From: Solobacterium sp.
GTDB taxonomy: Bacteria; Bacillota_I; Bacilli_A; Erysipelotrichales; Erysipelotrichaceae
Assembly (NCBI GenBank): GCA_017941735.1
Contig: JAGAVW010000018.1
Span: 1 to 54,686, forward strand
Length of the DNA: 54,686 nucleotides
Direction: 5' to 3'
Notes under the pieces: model-generated
What the model saw: only the letters and a program-made list of their open reading frames with translations
Told to the model about the DNA's origin: nothing
Databases searched by the model: none
Made by a program: the position numbers and the translations under genes
Shown here: positions 29,646-37,865 of the stretch, piece after piece
Layout: each line of letters begins with the position of its first letter
Numbering within the stretch: the first letter of the stretch is position 1

Positions 29646-30212
29646 ATGCTAATTAATAACGATACGATTGTAAAAGATAGCGATCCAAAAATTCGCCAAA
29701 AATCAAAACCCGTAAGTTTGCCTTTAAGCAAAGAAGATGAAACGCTATTACGGGAGCTTTTTCAATACGTAAAGGACTCTACGGATCCAGAGCTTGCTGA
29801 AGCAAACAATTTGCGTCCTGCAGTTGGAATCAGTGCAATCCAAGTTGGCGTGCCAAAACAATTGACAGCCGTGATTGTGCACGAAGTAGATAACGAAGAA
29901 AAAGAGATTACCCATGAATATATGTTAGTGAATCCAAAGATTGTATCTTCTTCTGTCCAAAAGGCATACCTCAATAGTGGTGAAGGTTGTTTATCCGTTC
30001 AAGAAGAACATGAAGGACATGTTGTGCGTAGTGCGCGTGTTACCGTCAAAGCATTTGATTTAATTCAAAACAAAGAAATTACCATTCGTGCTCGCGGTTA
30101 TCTCGCCATCGTCTTACAACACGAACTAGACCACTTCAAAGGCGTACTATTCTATGACCACATTAATCCAAACAATCCATTTGAAGAGATTGAAGGTGCA
30201 TTAGTTATCTAG
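29646..30212 (+). CDS. def: Peptide deformylase
   Basis: Def removes the N-formyl group from nascent proteins. The metal motifs are EGCLS at residues 113-117 and QHELDH at residues 158-163, with a Cys and two His as metal ligands. Motif I reads GISAIQ in place of the usual GLAAPQ. The 188-residue length places it with the longer type II deformylases of Gram-positive bacteria. The start has a GAGG four bases upstream. An RNase J gene follows but has its own promoter. Confidence 0.93.
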   Translation: MLINNDTIVKDSDPKIRQKSKPVSLPLSKEDETLLRELFQYVKDSTDPELAEANNLRPAVGISAIQVGVPKQLTAVIVHEVDNEEKEITHEYMLVNPKIVSSSVQKAYLNSGEGCLSVQEEHEGHVVRSARVTVKAFDLIQNKEITIRARGYLAIVLQHELDHFKGVLFYDHINPNNPFEEIEGALVI

Positions 30213-30228
30213 AAATGCATCTTTTTTG

Positions 30229-30237
30229 TGTTATAAT
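30229..30237 (+). promoter_or_regulatory. Extended -10 promoter of the RNase J gene
   Basis: TGT directly precedes a perfect TATAAT (30232-30237), an extended -10 box. No -35 match is evident. A GAGG site follows before the ATG at 30287. Confidence 0.6.
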
Positions 30238-30286
30238 GTGACCATACTTAAAACAATTCGACTTGTAGAAGCGAGGAAAATAATAT

Positions 30287-32110
30287 ATGAGTGAAAAAAC
30301 CGGAAGTAGAGCCGGAAGATCATTGCGTTATGCAATGATTTCTGATGCTGAATTGGAACGCAAAACTATTAATCATGCAACCGATACCTTAGTCTATGCC
30401 TTAGGCGGTCTAGGGGAAATTGGAAAAAACATGTATTGTTTTGAACATGATGATGAAATCGTAATTTTAGATTGTGGCGTATTATTTCCTGAAGATGATT
30501 TATTAGGAATTGATTATGTCATTCCTGAATTTTCTTACTTAGTAAAAAATCATGCAAAGATTAAAGCGCTCATTATCACACACGGACATGAGGATCACAT
30601 TGGTGCGATCCCCTTCTTTTTACAATCCGTGCATCTTAAACAAATCTATGCTCCACGTTTTGCAAAAGCATTAATCGAAAAGAAACTCGAAGAGCATCGC
30701 TTATCGCGCGCTTGTAAAATTACAGAAATCAATAGTGAAAGTCGTGTTACTACAAAGCACTTCAATATCGGCTTCTTCAATGTTGTGCATTCCATTCCAG
30801 ATTCTCTAGGTGTATTAATCAATACGCCAAATGGACGCATCATTGAAACTGGAGACTACAAATTTGACTTAACACCGATTGGTTTAAATAGTGATTATCA
30901 AAAAATGGCTTATATGGGACAAGTTGGTGTTACCCTCCTCATGAGTGATTCAACAAACTCTGGAGTTCCTGGCTTCTCTATTTCAGAAAAGAAGGTAGCA
31001 AGCGCCATTATGGAACAAATCCGTAAGACGCCTGGTCGTTTACTTGTATCTACCTTTGCTTCAAACGTATTACGTCTAAATCAAATCTTAGAAGCTGCGG
31101 TAGCTTGTGATAGAAAAGTTGCTGTATTTGGTCGTTCCATGGAAAATGTTGTCGAAATTGGACGGCGCATGGGTGTTATTAAAATTCCGGATAGTAGTTT
31201 CATTAATGGCAATGAACTCAATACCCTTCCAGCAAACCGGATTTGTATCGTATGTACTGGTAGCCAAGGAGAACCTATGGCAGCTTTATCGAGAATTGCT
31301 AATGGCACACATAAATTCTTAAAGATTTTACCAGGTGATACGGTCTTATTCTCTTCCAGTCCAATTCCAGGAAATGGCGTCAGTGTGAGTGCGGTTGTTA
31401 ACCAGTTAACACGTGTTGGTGCAAATGTAGTCGTGAACTCTCCACTTACTTCCTTCCATACAACTGGTCACGCTCCACAAGAAGAACAAAAACTCATGTT
31501 AAACCTTGTGAAGCCAAAATACTTTATGCCTGTACATGGAGAATATAAGATGCTTGTTCAACACTCCGCCACTGCACAAGAAACCGGAGTTCCAAAAGAG
31601 AACTGCTTAATTTGTTCAAATGGCGATATTGTAGTGTTACGTGATGAAGAATGCTTTATCGCAGATGAGCGTGTACAGGCAGATGCCATTTATGTGGATG
31701 GAAATGATGCGAGTGGTCTATCGACAAGTGTCATCAAAGATCGCCAAATTCTTGCGAATAATGGTCTTGTTGCGGTAATTGTCACAATTGATTCGCGCTA
31801 CAACAAGATTCTCTGTCGACCAAATATTGTTTCTCGTGGCTTTGTGTATATCAAAGATTCTCAAACCTTACTCAAGGAAGCAGAACTCGTTGTCTACGAA
31901 GCCCTCAAACAAAAAATGCAACAACGCACCACCTTCCAGGATTTAAAAAACTGCATTCGCTCAAGCTTAGAACCCTTCTTATTCAAGAAGACAAACCGAA
32001 ATCCAATCGTGATTCCCGTTATCTTAAATCAAAAAGCAGCGATTGCAGAATTAAGCAATAAAGCACAAGAACATAAAACAACCCGGAAGAAGACAAAAAA
32101 AGAGGATTGA
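30287..32110 (+). CDS. Ribonuclease J
   Basis: RNase J is a metallo-beta-lactamase-fold RNase with 5'-3' exonuclease and endonuclease activity in mRNA turnover and rRNA maturation. The metal motif HGHEDHIG is at residues 99-106, with further beta-CASP features such as MSDSTNSGVPGFSISEK and VHGEYKML. The 607 residues are longer than the usual 550-555 because of a roughly 40-residue N-terminal extension and a basic Lys-rich C-terminus. J1 and J2 types cannot be separated here. Confidence 0.93.
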   Translation: MSEKTGSRAGRSLRYAMISDAELERKTINHATDTLVYALGGLGEIGKNMYCFEHDDEIVILDCGVLFPEDDLLGIDYVIPEFSYLVKNHAKIKALIITHGHEDHIGAIPFFLQSVHLKQIYAPRFAKALIEKKLEEHRLSRACKITEINSESRVTTKHFNIGFFNVVHSIPDSLGVLINTPNGRIIETGDYKFDLTPIGLNSDYQKMAYMGQVGVTLLMSDSTNSGVPGFSISEKKVASAIMEQIRKTPGRLLVSTFASNVLRLNQILEAAVACDRKVAVFGRSMENVVEIGRRMGVIKIPDSSFINGNELNTLPANRICIVCTGSQGEPMAALSRIANGTHKFLKILPGDTVLFSSSPIPGNGVSVSAVVNQLTRVGANVVVNSPLTSFHTTGHAPQEEQKLMLNLVKPKYFMPVHGEYKMLVQHSATAQETGVPKENCLICSNGDIVVLRDEECFIADERVQADAIYVDGNDASGLSTSVIKDRQILANNGLVAVIVTIDSRYNKILCRPNIVSRGFVYIKDSQTLLKEAELVVYEALKQKMQQRTTFQDLKNCIRSSLEPFLFKKTNRNPIVIPVILNQKAAIAELSNKAQEHKTTRKKTKKED

Positions 32111-32126
32111 TTAATCAATCCTCTTT
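32098..32126 (+). terminator. Terminator of the RNase J gene
   Basis: A 12-bp self-complementary AT/GC stem (AGAGGATTGATT with its complement) contains the TGA stop and is followed by TTTT. The convergent hsp20 gene ends at 32134. Confidence 0.82.
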
Positions 32127-32133
32127 TCACTTC

Positions 32134-32562
32134 TTAGAGAATATCGATGTATTTCTTTTCAGCTTCTTCTTTCTTTTGTTCACTTGGAACTTCTAAGGTC
32201 AAAATACCATTTTCATAAGAAGCTTTGACATCCGTTTCTTTAATGCCTTCGCCAACATAGAAAGTTCTTGAGCAAGAGCCACTATAACGTTCTTGACGAA
32301 CGATGTTGCCCTTCGCATCCTTTTCTTCTTGTGAATCGTTGTGGCTTGCACTAACGGTTAGGTTTCCATTATATAAAGAAATGGTAATATCTTCTTTCTT
32401 ATAACCTGGCAAATCAATATCTAAGAGATAATTGCCGTCCTTTGTACGGATATCTGTCTTCATTAGATTGTTAGTCATTGGAAGCCCAAACGAAGGTCCA
32501 CGGAACATGTCATCAAACATGTCATCAAATAAACGATTTCTCTTTTCTGGTACGTATTTCAT
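32134..32562 (-). CDS. Small heat-shock protein Hsp20
   Basis: Hsp20 is an ATP-independent holdase that binds unfolding proteins. The alpha-crystallin domain fills most of the 142 residues: DIDLPGYKKEDITISLYNGNL, then GSCSRTFYVGE and ENGILTLEVPSEQK. The N-terminal arm is short and Phe/Gly/Met-rich, and the chain ends with the I-x-I-like motif YIDIL. A CIRCE and a strong sigma-A promoter lie upstream, so it belongs to the HrcA regulon. Confidence 0.94.
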   Translation of the reverse strand: MKYVPEKRNRLFDDMFDDMFRGPSFGLPMTNNLMKTDIRTKDGNYLLDIDLPGYKKEDITISLYNGNLTVSASHNDSQEEKDAKGNIVRQERYSGSCSRTFYVGEGIKETDVKASYENGILTLEVPSEQKKEEAEKKYIDIL

Positions 32563-32606
32563 ATTACAACACCTCTTTCTTTGATCCTTTTTTGGATTAC
32601 ACTTGT

Positions 32607-32634
32607 ATCATAGCACAATAATTAGCACTGTCAA
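32607..32634 (-). promoter_or_regulatory. Promoter of hsp20
   Basis: TTGACA (32629-32634) and TATGAT (32607-32612) on the minus strand are separated by 16 bases. The -35 box sits inside the CIRCE spacer. Confidence 0.88.
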
Positions 32635-32648
32635 TAGTTATGTGCTAA
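32622..32648. promoter_or_regulatory. CIRCE operator of hsp20
   Basis: The 9-9-9 element has left arm TTAGCACTG and right arm ATGTGCTAA. The left arm matches that of the hrcA operator; the spacer starts TCAATA in both, so the embedded -35 TTGACA is conserved. Confidence 0.9.
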
Positions 32649-32721
32649 TTTTTATAATAATTTATTTTTGGCTTATTTATCGCATTTTTTACGATTTATC
32701 AATTATAAATATAAAAACAAA

Positions 32722-32763
32722 TTATAAAAATAGTGGCACTATTTACTAGATAATGCCACTATT
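32722..32763 (-). terminator. Terminator of the pfkA-MBL unit
   Basis: A 10-bp stem (AATAGTGGCA and TGCCACTATT) with a 15-base loop spans the end of the MBL gene and is followed on the minus strand by an AT-rich tail. The 80-base region between it and hsp20 shows only the CIRCE and AT-rich DNA. Confidence 0.7.
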
Positions 32764-33376
32764 GCAATGGTTGTAAAGTGAAGATTCCTTCTGGAAATGG
32801 TGTCTCTATCGAAGTTTGTTCTAACTTTTGTAGTTCAGGAAATGTTGTTTCAATGGTATCAAGATGTTCTAATACATCAAAGCCAAAGGTATCCGTGCGA
32901 TAATGCATCAGGATGGTTACTTTCGGTTGTATCGCATCGATTACTTGACGCGCAATTTCTTTATCAATCGTGTAATAACCTCCACAAGGAATGCATAAGA
33001 CATCTACATTCTTTAATTGCGCAATCTCTTCTTCATTCAACATACGACCTAAATCACCTAGATGTGCAAGTCGAACTCCATCCATTGAAAAGACTTGGAT
33101 CAGATTCATTCCCCGTAATGTCCCTTCTGCATCATCATGTGGAACTAAGAAAGAATGGGTTAATACATTGGGGTCTGGAACTTCATCCTTTAAAGTCACT
33201 AAATGAATTGCATGATGGTCCCCATGTTCATGAGAACAATATACCGCATCGGCTTCTAACGGCTGAATGAGTTCCACTCCAGGAACGGAACCCACATCAT
33301 ATGGATCAATGACGATTTGATAACCATCTTGTCGCGTTAAGCGAAAACAAGAATGTCCTAAATATTCGATTTTCAT
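32759..33376 (-). CDS. Metallo-beta-lactamase-fold hydrolase (YwhC/UPF0173-like)
   Basis: The 205-residue product is a short MBL-fold protein with the metal motif CSHEHGDHHA and a second LAHLGDLG motif. It starts with IEYLGHSCFRLT, typical of UPF0173-type MBL proteins. The substrate is unknown. It is directly downstream of pfkA (three-base gap), so it is probably on the same transcript. Confidence 0.85.
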   Translation of the reverse strand: MKIEYLGHSCFRLTRQDGYQIVIDPYDVGSVPGVELIQPLEADAVYCSHEHGDHHAIHLVTLKDEVPDPNVLTHSFLVPHDDAEGTLRGMNLIQVFSMDGVRLAHLGDLGRMLNEEEIAQLKNVDVLCIPCGGYYTIDKEIARQVIDAIQPKVTILMHYRTDTFGFDVLEHLDTIETTFPELQKLEQTSIETPFPEGIFTLQPLQ

Positions 33377-33379
33377 AAT

Positions 33380-34342
33380 TTATACCAAACGATCAAAGAG
33401 ACGATATAACTTCTTACGACTACGTGCTGTTGAATTTAAAGCATCTTGGATAGGCATAGAGATAATTTCATTATCTACGATTCCAACACAATGGCCTCCT
33501 ACACCTTCCATCAATAAATCAACTGCTTTTTCACCCATACGACTCGCTAACATACGATCGATTGGCGTTGGGCTACCACCTCTTTGGATATGGCCTAAGA
33601 CCGTTGCTCTTCCACTAAAACTCGTATGATTGGATACTTTGGTAGCTAATGCATCTACATCACACACATTTTCTGTCACAATGATGATCGCATGTGATTT
33701 CTTTACCGCATCCCCAAGATATTCTAAGCGTTGTAATACCTCTTCTTCATCATAGCCTGTTTCTGGTGTAATCACCATTTCTGCCCCACAACATAGAGCG
33801 GTATAAAGTGCTAAATCACCACAATGATGTCCCATAACTTCAACGATGGAAGCGCGGTGATGGGAATTCGAAGTATCTCTTAATTTGTCGACATTCTCTA
33901 CACATGTACGCAATGCCGTATCAAACCCAATGGTAAAATCGGTCCCAGGAATATCATTATCAATTGTGCCTGGTAAACCAATACAATTGATGCCCTTTTC
34001 CGTTAAAGCAGCCGCACCACGATACGAACCATCTCCACCAATGACAACTAAAGCATCAATGCCATGTTTTTCTAAGTTGGCAATGCATTTGTCTTGGATT
34101 TCACTTTCCTTGAATTCCGGTAAGCGTGCTGAGCCAAGTTTTGTGCCCCCACGATCTAAAATATCCGAAACATCGGTACGCTCCATTTGCGTAATATTGC
34201 CTTCTAATAAACCTTTATATCCATCACGAATACCAAATACGGAAACGCCATTCATTAAAGCCACCCGCGTTACAGAACGAATTGCGGCATTCATGCCTGG
34301 TGCATCTCCACCAGATGTTAAAACTCCAATTTTCTTTACCAT
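33380..34342 (-). CDS. pfkA: 6-phosphofructokinase (ATP type)
   Basis: PfkA makes fructose 1,6-bisphosphate, the committed glycolytic step. GVLTSGGDAPGMNAAIR at the start, IGGDGSYRGA, PGTIDNDIPGTDFTIGFDTA and the MGHHCGDLAL region are the substrate and ATP motifs. The 320 residues match bacterial PfkA. It lies 41 bases downstream of dnaI and before an MBL protein; in many Bacillota pfkA is near pyk or polymerase genes, which are absent here. Confidence 0.97.
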   Translation of the reverse strand: MVKKIGVLTSGGDAPGMNAAIRSVTRVALMNGVSVFGIRDGYKGLLEGNITQMERTDVSDILDRGGTKLGSARLPEFKESEIQDKCIANLEKHGIDALVVIGGDGSYRGAAALTEKGINCIGLPGTIDNDIPGTDFTIGFDTALRTCVENVDKLRDTSNSHHRASIVEVMGHHCGDLALYTALCCGAEMVITPETGYDEEEVLQRLEYLGDAVKKSHAIIIVTENVCDVDALATKVSNHTSFSGRATVLGHIQRGGSPTPIDRMLASRMGEKAVDLLMEGVGGHCVGIVDNEIISMPIQDALNSTARSRKKLYRLFDRLV

Positions 34343-34383
34343 AGGATTTTGCCTCCATTTTTTTCATTTTACCATTATCTATT

Positions 34384-35289
34384 TTATTTTTGTATGTTGC
34401 GTCGATTCTCGCCAAGCATTTCAATTGGTTTTGCGAGTACTTTGATACGCTCCATGATTCGCATTGCTTCATTTAAATCTTCCCCACGACTTGTGGTAAG
34501 GAAATGATGTTCTAAAGAATTAAAATCTTCGTTAGATGTAAACCAGGTTGGTTTATGGTTTTGCATACGTGCATCTAAGACACCTAATAACAGCGAGCGA
34601 TAACGCTCTGTCACATCCTCTGCCCCTATATCATCAAATACCACAAAATCTGCATACGTTAAGCGTTCAAGTTCTGTCTTATACTCCCCTGTTTTATAGG
34701 AAGAGAGAAAACGTTCTAGTAAACGTGGACAATGGACAAAGGCCACTTTATGATGATTCTTCGCATATTGATTGGCAGCACATGCGGCTAGATAAGTTTT
34801 ACCGACTCCCATATTTCCATAGAGATATGCGCCTTTGCCTTCATCTGCCAAGCGTTTGCATTCCATCCAAACGCGTTTATATGCATCTGATTCCGCTTCT
34901 GGATTGCTATTTTGGAAAGAGACATGATAGAAGGCTTCTCCTAAATCATTTATTAGATACTGACTTAAATGCTTTTCCGAACTTTCTTTCTTCTTAAGAA
35001 GCGCACAAGCTTCTAATTCGGTACTTAAAATTCCATCGTAATTGAGTACTTCCACATACCCTTTTTGTCTTTGTTTACAAGTCGCAAGTCCTTTACAGCC
35101 TTGGCACTTTTCAATCTGTTCTAACCATCTTGCCCACATAGCAGGATGCTTATCAATTTCAACTTCTGGTATTCTTCTTGTCACAAGTAAACGTTGCACT
35201 AGTGCATTGCGTTTTAATGCCTGAATGCGCTCGGTTTGGTCCGTATTTCTTTGGTTTGTTTCAAACTCTTCAAAATTAATGATTTGCAT
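34384..35289 (-). CDS. dnaI: Primosomal protein DnaI (helicase loader)
   Basis: DnaI loads the replicative helicase at oriC and restarted forks. The N-terminal zinc-binding region carries C62, C65, C71 and C95, and the AAA+ domain has Walker A GNMGVGKTYLAA and VFDDIGAEDVTERYR. The 301-residue size fits. The ATG at 35289 is six bases from a GGAGG and overlaps the end of dnaB by 14 bases. DnaB-DnaI adjacency is the classic Bacillota arrangement. Confidence 0.93.
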   Translation of the reverse strand: MQIINFEEFETNQRNTDQTERIQALKRNALVQRLLVTRRIPEVEIDKHPAMWARWLEQIEKCQGCKGLATCKQRQKGYVEVLNYDGILSTELEACALLKKKESSEKHLSQYLINDLGEAFYHVSFQNSNPEAESDAYKRVWMECKRLADEGKGAYLYGNMGVGKTYLAACAANQYAKNHHKVAFVHCPRLLERFLSSYKTGEYKTELERLTYADFVVFDDIGAEDVTERYRSLLLGVLDARMQNHKPTWFTSNEDFNSLEHHFLTTSRGEDLNEAMRIMERIKVLAKPIEMLGENRRNIQK

Positions 35290-36469
35290 TGTCATCCTCC
35301 AAAGATTTCAACATTCCTTCAAATGCTTTTTGTTCTTCTTCTGTTAATGCTGTTTTTTCTTTTGTCTTTTTCGCTTTCATATAAGCTGGTAAGACCGCTT
35401 CCTTTTTATTCGTATAGTGTTCCGTTTTCTTCTTTGTTTGGGCAATGGCATCTTCTTTTGTCTTCACCCCATCACGCGCCCATTCACCTGCTACCATTTC
35501 TACAAATGCACGGACCAAACGATTTTGTGATTTTTTCAAAATGTATTCGATCATGACATTGATGACTTCTGGTGCAAAATGCATCTTAACAGCTAAATCT
35601 TCTAAGATTTTCCGGTCCGTTAAAGACACCTGTGCTCCGTTTTGTTTTGCCTGTAAGAAAGATACAGGTGGCAAGGAATACGGGTCTTTGGCTTCCGTAA
35701 TATCAGGTTTTGATTTTTCAACATAGATTTTTAATTTTTCATCATCAAACTGCATCGTATCAAGTTTCACACAACGACTCACTAAAACACGCATCCGATC
35801 TACGCTTAATCCATATACGGTCGCTAGTTTCCCAATCAGTTTTAAGTTTTCAGGAGTACGAAGTTCAGCAGGAAAAACCAAAGTCGAAGTGGTCGCAAAA
35901 AAGCGTTCATAATCAAAGTTGATATCCGTATCTTCATCCACAAATTGCACGCGTGGTTCAATCTTTTGATACACCACACTTGTATCATAATCACGCTTTT
36001 TAAAGTGCTTCACGCGACGCGTTACATCATGGTATCCACTTTTTGATACCTCATTACCACGCAACTTCGACAAAGTTAATTCCGCATTCTTTTGCCCTAA
36101 GATTTGTTGCCATTGTTGGTAGAGTTCTTTTGAAGCAAAAAAACTATCTACAGTTAGTGGCGGCAGTAAGGAATAAATATAACGATTCTTATTATCTAAT
36201 TCTTCGCAATAAACATGTAATAATTGGTATTCTTCTAAACGAATACGTGCTCGCTCAAAATCATCAATGCCAAGATTCAAAATGGTCAAAAGACGTTGAT
36301 GCGATTCTTGTGTTTTTTGGTTCAAGCCTTCGGTATATAACGTCAGATAGAGGCTAACCGCCTGCATCCCAACAAGAGGCATATATAAGCTAAAAAGAGC
36401 GGTGAGTTTTTCATCGCTTAAGAAGGAAGAACCTTCAATTCGATAATCATCCTTTGGTTTTAATTCCAT
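35276..36469 (-). CDS. dnaB: Replication initiation and membrane attachment protein DnaB (Bacillota)
   Basis: This is the Gram-positive DnaB, not the helicase. It works with DnaD and DnaI at the origin. The N-terminal winged-helix region (ALFSLYMPLVGMQAVSLYLTLY) and two DnaD-like repeats (LGIDDFERARIRLEEYQLL region and the later VINVMIEYILKKS) are visible. The C-terminus is Lys/Glu-rich. The 397 residues are slightly shorter than B. subtilis DnaB. It overlaps coaE and dnaI by about ten and 14 bases. Confidence 0.9.
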   Translation of the reverse strand: MELKPKDDYRIEGSSFLSDEKLTALFSLYMPLVGMQAVSLYLTLYTEGLNQKTQESHQRLLTILNLGIDDFERARIRLEEYQLLHVYCEELDNKNRYIYSLLPPLTVDSFFASKELYQQWQQILGQKNAELTLSKLRGNEVSKSGYHDVTRRVKHFKKRDYDTSVVYQKIEPRVQFVDEDTDINFDYERFFATTSTLVFPAELRTPENLKLIGKLATVYGLSVDRMRVLVSRCVKLDTMQFDDEKLKIYVEKSKPDITEAKDPYSLPPVSFLQAKQNGAQVSLTDRKILEDLAVKMHFAPEVINVMIEYILKKSQNRLVRAFVEMVAGEWARDGVKTKEDAIAQTKKKTEHYTNKKEAVLPAYMKAKKTKEKTALTEEEQKAFEGMLKSLEDDNANH

Positions 36470-37059
36470 TTGCCCTTTTTAACCTCCTGAAGTACTTTTG
36501 CTAACGCGTGGTCTAACTCTTTGATTGTACCATCATTATGCAAAACTATGTCTGCTTTAGCAATCTGCGTAGCAGGATCTTGTTGCGAAGATAAACGCGC
36601 AATTGCTTCTTCTTTTGTATAATGACGATCATCCATTAAACGCTTGATTGCTGTTTCTTTCTCACATGTTACAACTAAGATACAATCAAATTCATTTTCC
36701 CATCCTGCCTCAAACACTAAGGGCACTTCCGCAAATACGATTTCTTTCTCTTGATTCTTATGAAAGTAATTCAACATCCCTTCCTTTACATAGGGATGGA
36801 TAATCGCATTTAACGCAATGCGCTTTTCTTCCTCTTCAAAAACTAGCTTTGCGAGCTCTTTTCGATTCACCTCTCCATTTTCATCAAAAATCGAAGCGGG
36901 GAACTGTTCCTTTAAGGCTTGGTAAGCTTGATGCGTAGGTAAAAGACAAATACGACTATAGCCATCCGCATCAAAAACCGCAAAATTGCGTCTGCGTAAT
37001 AAATAAGCTACGGTACTCTTCCCAGCACCGATTGTTCCAGTAATACAAACTCTTTTCAT
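36460..37059 (-). CDS. coaE: Dephospho-CoA kinase CoaE
   Basis: CoaE phosphorylates dephospho-CoA, the final step to coenzyme A. The P-loop GTIGAGKST is near the N-terminus, and the lid and DADGYSR and DRHYTKEEAIARLSSQ regions are typical. I chose the ATG at 37059, which overlaps the mutM stop as ATGA; upstream ATG codons lack a ribosome site. The 199-residue length is normal. coaE next to mutM and polA is a conserved Bacillota pattern. Confidence 0.95.
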   Translation of the reverse strand: MKRVCITGTIGAGKSTVAYLLRRRNFAVFDADGYSRICLLPTHQAYQALKEQFPASIFDENGEVNRKELAKLVFEEEEKRIALNAIIHPYVKEGMLNYFHKNQEKEIVFAEVPLVFEAGWENEFDCILVVTCEKETAIKRLMDDRHYTKEEAIARLSSQQDPATQIAKADIVLHNDGTIKELDHALAKVLQEVKKGKWN

Positions 37060-37865
37060 ACCTTTTGACATTGTGGGCAATAATAACTACTGCGCCCACC
37101 TATCCATTTTACCTTAATCTCACTCCCACATTGTGGACAAACTTTTAATCCATGTACGATACAAGATAACTGAAAGCGTCCTGTCACACCTAAAGATGAA
37201 GTATAAGAGCGTATTGTTGTTCCCCCTGCCGCAATTGCTGCTTTTAATATGCGCCGGGTCTCTTCAACAATATCTTCTTCATTTTTTCGTGTTAAGCGTG
37301 CACAAGACCTTCCCGGTCGTATATGACAAGCCGCTAAAATTTCATCGGCATAAATGTTTCCAATCCCTGCCACAAAGGATTGGTCTAACAATAAACTTTT
37401 TACTGGTAAACGTTTCCCTTTGCGATATTGATGGATATATTCCGCGGTAAACGCATCCGAAAATGGTTCTGGGCCTAAATCATGGAAGTGCGCAAAATCC
37501 GTATCTTTTGGCACGACCTGCATGCGTCCAAACTTACGCGTATCTTGGTAGCGCAATTCTAGCCCATTACTTAAAAGAAAACAGATATGGATGTGCTTAT
37601 TGCGTGGCGCGGTTGGCATTTGTAGGAAAAACTTTCCTTCCATACGTAAATGCACAACTAAGACACAATCATCCATGCCAAATAATAAATACTTCCCACG
37701 TCTAGAGAAGGTTTGAAAACGTTGGCCAATCAGTTTTCTTTGGAAAACTTTTGGATCTCCTTCAATCACCTTTGGCCAAAAGAGTTCAATCGCTTTAATC
37801 TTTTGGTTTTGAATTTGGTGTTCAAGCGTCCTTACAACTGTTTCTACTTCTGGTAATTCTGGCAT
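37056..37865 (-). CDS. mutM: Formamidopyrimidine-DNA glycosylase MutM (Fpg)
   Basis: MutM excises 8-oxoguanine and cleaves the abasic site. The catalytic N-terminus is PELPEVETV (after Met removal, Pro1 and Glu2), with the H2TH helix region LLLDQSFVAGIGNIYADEIL and a C-terminal zinc finger CPQCGSE...YYCPQC. The 269 residues match the family. It starts at the last base of the polA stop and overlaps coaE, so the three genes are co-transcribed. Confidence 0.97.
   Translation of the reverse strand: MPELPEVETVVRTLEHQIQNQKIKAIELFWPKVIEGDPKVFQRKLIGQRFQTFSRRGKYLLFGMDDCVLVVHLRMEGKFFLQMPTAPRNKHIHICFLLSNGLELRYQDTRKFGRMQVVPKDTDFAHFHDLGPEPFSDAFTAEYIHQYRKGKRLPVKSLLLDQSFVAGIGNIYADEILAACHIRPGRSCARLTRKNEEDIVEETRRILKAAIAAGGTTIRSYTSSLGVTGRFQLSCIVHGLKVCPQCGSEIKVKWIGGRSSYYCPQCQKV

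Noticed and set aside
32649..32721. AT-rich stretch between the hsp20 CIRCE and the MBL terminator
   Set aside because: No frame, hairpin or RNA-like structure beyond those listed is visible.
33885..34445. 186-residue plus-strand open frame across pfkA and its leader
   Set aside because: It is antisense to pfkA and lacks a plausible ribosome site.
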